A stretch of DNA of 45,521 nt, from contig DASRRM010000537.1 of the NCBI GenBank assembly GCA_035695715.1, positions 1 through 45,521 of the forward strand, read 5' to 3'. This document shows, in pieces, positions 34,572-41,633 of the stretch; position 1 is the first letter of the stretch; each line of letters begins with the position of its first letter. The notes beneath the pieces were generated by a model. That model saw only the letters and a list, made by a program, of their open reading frames with translations. It did not search any database and had not been told where the DNA came from. The translations under genes and the position numbers were made by a program. Origin of the DNA: RYN-428 sp035695715. GTDB lineage: Bacteria; Planctomycetota; Phycisphaerae; Tepidisphaerales; Tepidisphaeraceae.

Positions 34572-36344
34572 ATGCCCTCACCAAACGCACCCGTCACAAT
34601 TCTGGTCTCGCTGCTTCTCTGCTCAATCGCCGGCGCTCAAGACTACAAATATGGTCCCGATTCCAGCCCGCAGAATATCCCGCATGGCAAGCTTTCCGAA
34701 AAACGCGAGATCGTCAGCAGTAAAGCCTTTCCCGGCGTTCACCACGATTACTGGATTTACGTCCCCGCGCAATATGACGGAAAAACACCGGCTGCCCTCA
34801 TGGTTTTCAACGACGGCGGCGGATTTACCAGCGAGAAAGGGGCGTTTCGCGTGCCGGTTGTCTTTGACAACCTGATCGCAAAAAAACAAATGCCCGTCAC
34901 GATTGCGATTCTGGTCAATCCCGGCGTCACGCCGCCGCCGGATGAGAAAACGCAATTACCGCGCTTCGCGCGAAGCTATGAATACGATGCGTGCAGCGAT
35001 CGCTATGCCCGGTTTCTGATCGAAGAATTGCTGCCGAAAGTGGGCGGGGAATATAAGCTGACCGATGACCCCAATCTTCGCGGCATTTGCGGATCATCCT
35101 CCGGGGGAAGCTGCGCCTTCACCGCCGCGTGGGAACGGCCCGATTATTTCCGCCGGGTGGTCAGCTTCATTGGCTCATTCACCAACCTGCGCGGAGCCAA
35201 CGAGTATCCGGACCTGATTCGTAAAACCGAGCCCAAGCCGCTGCGCGTTTTTCAGCAGGATGGGCAGGTGGATTTGAACGCTTACGCCGGGAGCTGGTTT
35301 CTGGCCAACCAGGATATTGCCTCGGCCCTGGAATGGGCCGGTTATCAGCACCGTTTTGATACCGGCACAACCGATCACGATTCCAAACAATCCGGCCCGC
35401 TGTTCCCCGAAGCCATGAAATGGGTCTGGCAGGATTACGATAAGCCGATCACCGCCGGCGCGAATCCAAAGCAGCCGGTGATGGACATCATTCTTCCCGA
35501 TCAACCGTGGGAAGTCGTCAGCGAAGGCCACAAATTCACCGAAGGCACGACCGCCGACGCCGATGGCAACATCTATTTCACCGATATTCCAAACAACCAG
35601 ATTTGGAAGATCGGCCCAGATGGCAAGCCGGTGGTTTTCGCGCACGACACTCAGGGCGCCAACGGCCTGAAAATATCGCCCGATGGCCGGCTTTTTGCCT
35701 GCCAGGGCGATGCCAATCGCATCGTGGCGTATGACGTGAAAACGGCAAAGGAAACCGTGATTGCCGAGGGGATTGAAAAGCCGAATGATCTGGTCATCTC
35801 CAACAAGGGGGACATTTACGTGACGGAGCCGCCCTTAAGCCAGGTCTGGCATATCTCCCCCACCGGCGAGAAAAAAGTGGTGATCGACAAGAAAAATGGC
35901 ATCGTCCTGCCCAACGGCGTCGGCCTGACGCCGGACCAGTCGCAACTGATCGTCGTCGACACCAAGGGGTGCAACTTCTGGATTTACTTCATCAACGCCG
36001 ACGGCACGCTCGCCCACGGCGCGCCGTTTTACACCGCACAAATCGCCTCCACCGATCGCGAAAGCGGCGCAGACGGTTTGTGCATCGACACCGCTGGCCG
36101 GCTATACGTCGCGACGCGCATCGGCATCCAGGTTTTCGACCAGGCCGGACGCGTGATCGCCATCATTCCCAAGCCCCAGGACGCCCGCAATCGCAACCAA
36201 TGGCTGGCCAACCTCAGCTTCGGCGGAAAAGATTTCGACGAGCTGTACATCGCCTGCGGCGACAAGATTTATCGCCGCAAGACCAGGGCCAGCGGCGCGC
36301 TGGGTTTTGAAACGCCGACCAAGCCCCAAAGGCCGCATTTGTAG
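34572..36344 (+). CDS. Secreted esterase (Fes/IroE-like) fused to SMP-30/gluconolactonase domain
   Basis: The 590-residue product has a short signal peptide (VTILVSLLLCSIAGA). Residues about 45-290 form an alpha/beta-hydrolase of the enterochelin-esterase type, with the nucleophile motif GSSSGGSCAFTAAW and a likely catalytic His in TTDHDSKQSGPLFPEAMKWVW. Residues about 310-570 form an SMP-30/gluconolactonase propeller (WEVVSEGHKFTEGTTADADGNIYFTDI, NDLVISNKGDIYVTEPP, NGVGLTPDQSQLIVVDT, GADGLCIDTAGRLYVAT). Such two-domain fusions occur in planctomycetes. Together they suggest hydrolysis of an ester and a lactone, or carbohydrate de-esterification, outside the cytoplasm. Substrate unknown. Confidence 0.85.
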   Translation: MPSPNAPVTILVSLLLCSIAGAQDYKYGPDSSPQNIPHGKLSEKREIVSSKAFPGVHHDYWIYVPAQYDGKTPAALMVFNDGGGFTSEKGAFRVPVVFDNLIAKKQMPVTIAILVNPGVTPPPDEKTQLPRFARSYEYDACSDRYARFLIEELLPKVGGEYKLTDDPNLRGICGSSSGGSCAFTAAWERPDYFRRVVSFIGSFTNLRGANEYPDLIRKTEPKPLRVFQQDGQVDLNAYAGSWFLANQDIASALEWAGYQHRFDTGTTDHDSKQSGPLFPEAMKWVWQDYDKPITAGANPKQPVMDIILPDQPWEVVSEGHKFTEGTTADADGNIYFTDIPNNQIWKIGPDGKPVVFAHDTQGANGLKISPDGRLFACQGDANRIVAYDVKTAKETVIAEGIEKPNDLVISNKGDIYVTEPPLSQVWHISPTGEKKVVIDKKNGIVLPNGVGLTPDQSQLIVVDTKGCNFWIYFINADGTLAHGAPFYTAQIASTDRESGADGLCIDTAGRLYVATRIGIQVFDQAGRVIAIIPKPQDARNRNQWLANLSFGGKDFDELYIACGDKIYRRKTRASGALGFETPTKPQRPHL

Positions 36345-36457
36345 CGCCTCCATAGCACGCCTGGCGCACAAGCCTTGCGGAGGTCCGCGGGCTCAGGGAG
36401 CCGCGGATCGCGAGGTACGAATCCGCGCACCTCGCTGACGCTCGTCCACCGCGCAAT

Positions 36458-36686
36458 TACTCAAACTGAGCGGTTTCTAAAGGGCACTCAACGTGACACG
36501 GCCGTCTCGGCCGTGCTGGCGACGGGAAAATGCAAAGAATTATCGCTGCCGGTAGTTCTTGAACTCGTCACACCAGCACGGGCGGGACGCCGGCGGGACG
36601 CCCGTGTCACGTTGAGGTTGCAAAATTCCCGGTAAGTCCCGCATGTTTTTCACCGTCGGGCACCAAAAACCGCTCAGTTTGAGTAA
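36458..36686. repeat. Composite inverted repeat with TACTCAAA...GAGTA ends, abutting a stop codon
   Basis: The 20-bp ends at 36458-36477 and 36667-36686 are exact reverse complements. They enclose the CTCAACGTGACACGG pair (36487-36616), whose right arm has an 11-bp tandem duplication. The element ends at 36686, and the TGA stop codon of the minus-strand gene begins at 36689-36687. Gene end and element end are therefore directly adjacent. Confidence 0.85.
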
Positions 36687-37418
36687 TCAGCGCTGCGTGA
36701 TTGTCCCGCATTCCGGGCAGCGCTGCGGGCTGGCGCGAAGGTCGTAGCCGCATTTTGGACAAAGGTCACGTCTTGCCTTTTGCCGGCCGGCATCGCGGCG
36801 CATGTACAGGAGCAATTCCCGCAGGGCCGCCAGCGCCAGCAGGAAAGCGCCGATGGGAATGAGATCGCGCCCGATGGCGATGCGCCTTGGTTCAATGCGG
36901 TTATTGCGGGTGGGGTCGATTGCCGGATCGACAATGGAAATACGATCGGCGTCGAGCGCGAACACCTGGGTTACCGGTCCATTGTCCGCATCGCGCTTCA
37001 CATTGACATGAAGCGTTCCATAAACGTCGACGAAGTCGTCGGAGATATCAAAAGGCCGACGCGATTTGCCGAACACGCGCTCCTGTACCCGCGGCGGTCC
37101 CCGGCCGCTGTCATCGCGCAGTTGATACACGAGCTGAAAATCCGAAATGGCCGAGGAACCGGCCAATGGTGAAAACAGCATCCCCTGCAGATGCACTTTT
37201 TGCCCGTCCAAAGCGCGCCATTTCGGCGGGACATCGGCCAGTGTGCCTGAAGTCTGGTCGAAGGGAAACCATCCAAGCGCCCTCAGATCAACGTTTACAT
37301 ATGTTGCCGGCGGTTGCGTCTCTATTTTCACAATTGCGCCAATTCCCATTAGCGCCAGCGCGAAAAGCGGAATCGCGACGCGAAAAAGCTTCCCGGGTTT
37401 GACAGCAACAACAGGCAT
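36687..37418 (-). CDS. Membrane-anchored DUF3299-related protein, Cys-Cys lost, with zinc ribbon
   Basis: From ATG 37418 the product has 243 residues. A membrane helix (LFRVAIPLFALALMGIGAIV) is followed by the outside domain (VDLRALGWFPFDQTSGTL, RALDGQKVHLQGMLFS, LRDDSGRGPPRVQERVFG, VYGTLHVNVKRDADNG). A second membrane helix (LIPIGAFLLALAALRELLLYM) and a cytoplasmic zinc ribbon (CPKCGYDLRASPQRCPECG) complete it. In the place of the Cys-Cys pair stands DDSGR. It is a paralog of the genes at 31.0-33.0 kb and shares the zinc-ribbon architecture with the next gene. Its stop codon sits directly on a composite repeat. Function unknown. Confidence 0.75.
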   Translation of the reverse strand: MPVVAVKPGKLFRVAIPLFALALMGIGAIVKIETQPPATYVNVDLRALGWFPFDQTSGTLADVPPKWRALDGQKVHLQGMLFSPLAGSSAISDFQLVYQLRDDSGRGPPRVQERVFGKSRRPFDISDDFVDVYGTLHVNVKRDADNGPVTQVFALDADRISIVDPAIDPTRNNRIEPRRIAIGRDLIPIGAFLLALAALRELLLYMRRDAGRQKARRDLCPKCGYDLRASPQRCPECGTITQR

Positions 37419-37611
37419 TGTCGAGGAATGATAGGACCGACCCGGCCAGCATGCGAAGGCGCATCTGCGTAGGGTGGGCGTACCCGCCCCACCATTTTTG
37501 CATGTGACGCTCACCGGCGCTGGGAGAGTTCGTACAGCCCAGAGAATCTCATCCAGCGGCTCGCACTGCAATCAATCAATGAATTCGCGGAATTCGGCGA
37601 TTGGATTCTTC

Positions 37612-37751
37612 GTAGGGTCCGCACCGCGGACCGGCTTTCCGCGTTAATGTGATGGTCGCGGTGCGGATCCTGCATTCCTTCTCTTCGCAGGGTCGGCACG
37701 CCGCACCAATTCTGCCTCACCGAACCGAGCGGTCCGCGGTGCGGACCCTAC
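37612..37751. repeat. Tandem pair of GTAGGGTCCGC elements, partly decayed
   Basis: A good left arm at 37612-37632 is followed by a degraded right arm near 37654-37670. A degraded left arm near 37687 is followed by a good right arm at 37731-37751. This looks like two adjacent copies of the family seen at 24013 and 25647, each having lost one half. It lies between the two minus-strand zinc-ribbon paralogs. Confidence 0.7.
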
Positions 37752-37794
37752 AAAACACGATGACCTCGATCGCCCAAGGCTATATTTCGCAATT

Positions 37795-38541
37795 TTAAGA
37801 TGCCACCGGATCGCTTCGGCTCCATCCTCGCAGCGTGCCGCATTCGGGGCAGCGATCGCGGCTGGCGCGAAGATCGTAGCCGCAAATGGGACAGATGTCG
37901 CGCTTCACATAGCGGCGGCTGGGATAGCGGCGAATCAGCAGCAACGTTTCCCAAAGGCCGGAAATGGCCAGAAGGATGAAGCCGAAGGGAATCAGCCGTT
38001 CGATGTTTCCCATGAGATAACCCGGCAGATCCTGGTGCACGGCTATGGCGGGAGCTGTTGGGTCGATGACTTGATCGACGTCGATCTCGAAGACCGATGT
38101 GATCGTGCCATAGTCCGGGTCGTGCTTGACGTTGACGTGAAGCGTGCCGCGGATCTCGGCCACATCGCTAAGATAAGGGACGGATTTGTCAGCCGTCGCG
38201 AAGACGCGCTCCTGAACCAGAAGCGGGTGTGTGCTGCTGGGGCTATTGTAGACAATCTGAAACTTCAACAAGTTGGGTGAAACCTGTTGTCCGGACCACA
38301 TGACGCCTAAAAGCGATACCTTCTTTCCATCGAGCGCCCGGATATCCGCGGGAATCTCCTTGATCGAACCTTGCGTTTGATCGAACGGAAAAGCGCCAAG
38401 GGATTGAAGGTCGACCGCCCTGTAAGCCGGCCCCGGCCGCAACATCGGCACGCCATACCCCAGCGCCAGCAGCGCGATGGCGAGCAGCGGAAGCGCGATG
38501 CGAATTACGCCGCGGCGTTTGCGTCGATTATCGGCGGGCAT
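37795..38541 (-). CDS. Membrane-anchored DUF3299-related protein, Cys-Cys lost, with zinc ribbon (paralog)
   Basis: From ATG 38541 the product has 248 residues. It has a basic N-terminus (MPADNRRKRRG) and a membrane helix (VIRIALPLLAIALLALGYGVPML). The outside domain reads VDLQSLGAFPFDQTQGSI, RALDGKKVSLLGVMWSG, FQIVYNSPSSTHPLLVQERVFA and IRGTLHVNVKHDPDYGTITSVFEIDVD. A second membrane helix (IPFGFILLAISGLWETLLLI) and the ribbon CPICGYDLRASRDRCPECG follow. At the Cys-Cys place it has SSTH. With the gene at 36687 it forms the zinc-ribbon subgroup; the three plus-strand genes form the Cys-Cys subgroup. The role is unknown. Confidence 0.75.
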   Translation of the reverse strand: MPADNRRKRRGVIRIALPLLAIALLALGYGVPMLRPGPAYRAVDLQSLGAFPFDQTQGSIKEIPADIRALDGKKVSLLGVMWSGQQVSPNLLKFQIVYNSPSSTHPLLVQERVFATADKSVPYLSDVAEIRGTLHVNVKHDPDYGTITSVFEIDVDQVIDPTAPAIAVHQDLPGYLMGNIERLIPFGFILLAISGLWETLLLIRRYPSRRYVKRDICPICGYDLRASRDRCPECGTLRGWSRSDPVAS

Positions 38542-38597
38542 GTTGTGGATTATACCATTTTGATTGCCGAATCCGTCCGCGCGGTACAATCTCGCCC

Positions 38598-38984
38598 ATG
38601 CAGGAGAAGCCGACTCTTGATTACGAAACCGCCGACGCGGCCGAGGGCCAGTTCAGCCCGTCCACATATCGCAAGATCGGCGCGGCGATCATCGGTGGCG
38701 GAATCCTGGTGTTGGCCATCATCCTCGTAACGAGCCTCTTCGACCTGGGCCGATATTCGGCATCGCTGAACGAACTGCTGGAACGAATCGGGCTTTGGAT
38801 CGTCGTGGTCATTTTCGGCGGAATCACGGTGCTGGTGCTGGCGGACTGTGGCGGCTCTATAACAACGGCTATGACAACCCCTACAACAACGGGGACACTT
38901 ATACGCCGCCCTATTACTTCATTTTCTCCGCGTGCTCTGCGTCTCTGCGGACTTCGGCGAACTCCGTCGAGTCGTGGATCATGA
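38598..38984 (+). pseudogene. Small membrane protein with probable frameshift
   Basis: The frame from ATG 38598 begins MQEKPTLDYETADAAEG and contains two membrane segments (IGAAIIGGGILVLAIILVTSL and IGLWIVVVIFGGITVLVLA). After that the frame reads a low-complexity Thr/Pro-rich string. A different frame of the same bases reads LWRLYNNGYDNPYNNGDTYTPPYY, which looks like a natural Tyr/Asn/Gly-rich tail. Loss of one base near 38844-38847 would join the two halves. This may be a true frameshift or an assembly error. The tail runs into a CTCCGCGTGCTCTGCGTCTC repeat-like stretch. The start is divergent from the minus-strand paralog. Confidence 0.5.
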
Positions 38985-39064
38985 AATCTCCGGCCTCCCC
39001 TCCCGCGATCTTTTGTCGCGATGACCGCGACACGCCTTGGCGTGCGAGTGGTTTTGCATTTTCC

Positions 39065-39105
39065 GCGCACCATTTTTCAACATTCCGCGCCCCAAAATGG
39101 TGCGC
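39065..39105. repeat. 12-bp perfect hairpin
   Basis: GCGCACCATTTT (39065-39076) and AAAATGGTGCGC (39094-39105) are exact complements around a 17-base loop. It lies about 80 bases after the frameshifted membrane gene. Confidence 0.65.
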
Positions 39106-39469
39106 CCCATCCATTTGCCGTTCGCCAGCCGGGGTTGGCCCAAAAACGATTCTGTCGCACCCATCGCCGGTTTCGCCGCGAATGCAAGCGATGTTTTGGA
39201 TTTCCAAGATGTGATGGCTGCTGTAACCTTCCTTTTCCATGCGCCAATGCGATTGCCGGATGGGGCAAGGTTCGACTCGATCGTTCACAGTCAATTCGCG
39301 CATGCAGCACACCAATGAGCAACAGCCATACCCAAACATAATACTAACGACGATGGCCGCGAATTATTTTCCGGAAATTTATTTTGTTGGGGCTCCAGGT
39401 TGCCGGTGGCGGCTTTCAGGCAGGCGACGCACAAATACGTAACGTAGGAAATCCACGCATGCGGCCGCC

Positions 39470-39587
39470 TGAATAGCTACGTCCCCCTTCAGTCGCCCCC
39501 TGAATAGCTATGTCCCCTTCAGTCGCCCCCTGAATAGCTACGTCCCCTTCAGTCGCCCTGAATAGCTACGTCCCCTTCAGTCGCCCC
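39470..39587 (+). repeat. Four-copy tandem array, unit TGAATAGCTACGTCCCC...
   Basis: Four direct copies of a unit of 28-31 bases, each starting TGAATAGCTAYGTCCCC and ending CTTCAGTCGCC(CC), run from 39470 to 39587. Unit boundaries are 39470, 39501, 39531 and 39559. The core TAGCTACGTCCC is shared with the start of the window (144-155 and around 328-337). There are no spacers, so it is a plain tandem repeat, not a CRISPR array. Confidence 0.85.
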
Positions 39588-39730
39588 TTTTTCAGAAATC
39601 TGCCCTGAGCGAATCGCCGATTTCTTCACCGCCGCCTTTTGCAAAGCGTTTCCGCAACGCCACCGGCTTTCACCAACGCCAAGCCGCCCGGATTTCAAAG
39701 AATCCCATTTCTCCGGCGCTTCTCGCCGTG

Positions 39731-39796
39731 TTGCGATGTCTCATTTTGTCTCCTAATGTCTCCATTACGGCGGTACTGCCCGATGAGACATCGCAA
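39731..39796. repeat. 14-bp perfect inverted repeat
   Basis: TTGCGATGTCTCAT (39731-39744) and ATGAGACATCGCAA (39783-39796) are exact complements around a 38-base loop. The loop contains TCTCCTAATGTCTCC, a partial direct repeat of the arm. It lies about 110 bases before the lipoprotein gene. Confidence 0.7.
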
Positions 39797-39903
39797 TCCG
39801 TTCGCTCCTTTCATTGCCGCCGACGGTGGCTTAGTAGTCGGCGCGCCGCAATATCGACCTTCGGCGAGGAGCAGTCCATACCGGAGTTTCTGGAGGACTT
39901 GAT

Positions 39904-40317
39904 ATGATGACCGTCGGAACCAAAGACCCAGAATCACGATTCAAGGAGACGTCGCGAATCGCACTGCTCTTGGGAGCTCTGCTTATGTCAGGCGGCTGCG
40001 TCAGCGGGCAGAAAACCGGCGGAGCAGAGGATAGTCACCCTGAGATCCCGTCTGTCGCGACACCAGCCTCCCGACCGGCGGTTCTTGCCGCGCGCGATGT
40101 GATAAAGATTACGCTTGGCGATTTCCGGGGTCCCGGGGAACCGTGGGAGGAGCGATTTCGCATCGATTCGGACGGAACTGTGCCAATTCCCTATGTGGGG
40201 AAGGTCAAACTCGCGGGAATGACTCCCGACGGCGCGCGAGGCGCGATTCTCCAGTGCCTTAGGGATGCCAATGCCTGTTGTTTCGGGGAACCTGCCGTGG
40301 AAGTTCGACGGGATTGA
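39904..40317 (+). CDS. Short lipoprotein with polysaccharide-export-like domain
   Basis: The 137-residue product has a lipoprotein signal (SRIALLLGALLMSGGCVSG, lipobox SGGC). The only domain, DVIKITLGDFRGPGEPWEERFRIDSDGTVPIPYVGKVKLAGMTPDGARGAIL, matches the N-terminal part of the Wza/poly-export family. A usual family member continues with SLBB domains, and this one stops after about 60 residues of the domain. It may be a truncated gene or a short relative. A GGAGG box at about 39893 supports ATG 39904. No partner capsule genes are in the window. Confidence 0.7.
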   Translation: MMTVGTKDPESRFKETSRIALLLGALLMSGGCVSGQKTGGAEDSHPEIPSVATPASRPAVLAARDVIKITLGDFRGPGEPWEERFRIDSDGTVPIPYVGKVKLAGMTPDGARGAILQCLRDANACCFGEPAVEVRRD

Positions 40318-40359
40318 CGCCGGTTCTGAGGTAGGCCGAAGAGCCGGGTTTGGAACGTG

Positions 40360-41121
40360 ATGAACATGGAATTTCACTTCACTGAAATCGAAGACCCGCT
40401 CGCCCGGATCGATGAGCTGGCCCGGTTCGTCAAATGGTGGTACGGCGGCAACTCGTGGGATTTGGGAGCATCCGAGTCGGAGCTTGCTTCGCTCAAAATG
40501 CCCGGAGTGCTTCGGCGATTCTATGGCTTCGTTCGCGAATGGCCTGTTGATCCACTTCCCAATGGACAAGCCCATACTGGATTTGCCGAGGGGATTATCG
40601 ATCCGCCTGAGCACAAGAACTTCAATGAAGAAAATGGTACCGTTTTCTTTTACGAAGATACTCAAGGCTGCATGGCATGCTACACCACGGTCGAAACCGA
40701 TGACCCGCCGGTTCTCTGTTCTGCTGAATGGTATGACGAGGAGGTTTGCGCATCGCCTCGCCTGTCGGATTTTCTCCTGCCTGCGTGCCTGGAGGAGGTT
40801 TTTTATGGAGGGTTATGCCACGACCTCACGAGCTGCGATGATTGGTGGCCGGATGTCAGGGCAAAGCTTAAGCCGTTGGTCAACAAGGTTGATTTTTTCC
40901 CCAATAACTCGCGGACATTCTACCTGCTGAACGGATCGATTCTGATAAGCGAAGGCGCGCGGCTGAAGCTTGCGTGGAAGACCGAGCAGGACCGACTCTG
41001 GATCGACTCGCAGGGTTGGCTCACGAAATCAAAGGGGATCATTACGATTGGCGATGGTTCGACGGTCCAAATTTCTGATGAAGGCGACGAACTCCGCATC
41101 ACCCAAGGCAGGTGGAAGTAG
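40360..41121 (+). CDS. SUKH (SMI1/KNR4)-like probable immunity protein
   Basis: The start is GTG 40357 or one of the ATGs at 40360 and 40366. The product has about 250 residues. Its pattern ASESELASLKMPGVLRRFYGFVREWP, then NGTVFFYEDTQGCMACYTTVETDDPPVLCS, then LSDFLLPACLEEVFYG matches the SUKH superfamily of SMI1/KNR4-like proteins. Many members protect against polymorphic toxins. The C-terminal 70 residues form an extra beta-rich part. No toxin gene is adjacent, so it is an orphan, and it begins a three-gene same-strand cluster. Confidence 0.65.
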   Translation: MNMEFHFTEIEDPLARIDELARFVKWWYGGNSWDLGASESELASLKMPGVLRRFYGFVREWPVDPLPNGQAHTGFAEGIIDPPEHKNFNEENGTVFFYEDTQGCMACYTTVETDDPPVLCSAEWYDEEVCASPRLSDFLLPACLEEVFYGGLCHDLTSCDDWWPDVRAKLKPLVNKVDFFPNNSRTFYLLNGSILISEGARLKLAWKTEQDRLWIDSQGWLTKSKGIITIGDGSTVQISDEGDELRITQGRWK

Positions 41122-41148
41122 CCGAAACCGAAGCCGGCACGAAACGCT

Positions 41149-41604
41149 ATGGCAGATGAAGAAATCCAATTCGCGAGTGACACTGCTACACTTTGCGTGT
41201 TCGATCTCCTCGCGCTCAGGCATCGACTTAACGATGACGCGGACTGGTGGAGTATCGCCGAGGAAGAATTAACTGAGGTCAACAAGGGCAATGCTGCCTT
41301 CATAGGGCTGGGCGACGATGGAGTGTATGTTGTGGAGATTGGCGATGGAGGTGAAACGAGCGAAATCGCGCCGGCCGTTGAGATTCGCTTGAAGTTTCCG
41401 AGCGGCCGTGTCTTTATTGGCGCTGCAGAAGAGGTTACGAGCGATGGCCTTGAGCCGGAGGGGATCAGGGGAAGGCTCGTCAGTTTTCAACCCGGGAACT
41501 ATCGGATAACCCTCGCCCGTGTTGAGGCGCGCCGATTACGAGTGCAAATAATCGAAGATGCCGTTCCAGCGATTAATGACTTTCGTGAAATTGCAAGGAT
41601 TTAG
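41149..41604 (+). CDS. Small acidic protein, resembles DUF6386
   Basis: This 151-residue protein has the pattern ATLCVFDLLALRHRLNDDADWW followed by NAAFIGLGDDGVYVVEIGDG and a beta-rich end. The TDTATLxVFDxxxLxHRxxDxxDWW signature is what I recall for DUF6386, which I have not been able to search. It starts 27 bases after the SUKH-like gene on the same strand. In several bacteria such proteins sit in immunity or contact-system clusters. The function is unknown. Confidence 0.5.
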   Translation: MADEEIQFASDTATLCVFDLLALRHRLNDDADWWSIAEEELTEVNKGNAAFIGLGDDGVYVVEIGDGGETSEIAPAVEIRLKFPSGRVFIGAAEEVTSDGLEPEGIRGRLVSFQPGNYRITLARVEARRLRVQIIEDAVPAINDFREIARI

Positions 41605-41633
41605 CCAAGGGAGGCGTCTCAACGGACACATTA

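Larger units (their letters stand above)
38985..39903. other. Long intergenic region with several repeats
   Basis: Frames of up to 140 codons on both strands overlap here, but none has a recognisable motif. The region holds the hairpin at 39065-39105, the tandem array at 39470-39587 and the hairpin at 39731-39796. The promoter and ribosome site (GGAGG near 39893) of the lipoprotein gene are at its end. Confidence 0.5.

Noticed and set aside
38914..39339. 141-codon minus-strand frame between genes
   Set aside because: It includes repeat-like CTCTGCGTCTCTGCGG sequence and a hairpin, and has no motif, although the start region looks fairly natural; kept as unsupported.
39470..39587. Possible CRISPR array
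   Set aside because: Units follow one another without spacers, and no cas genes are present.
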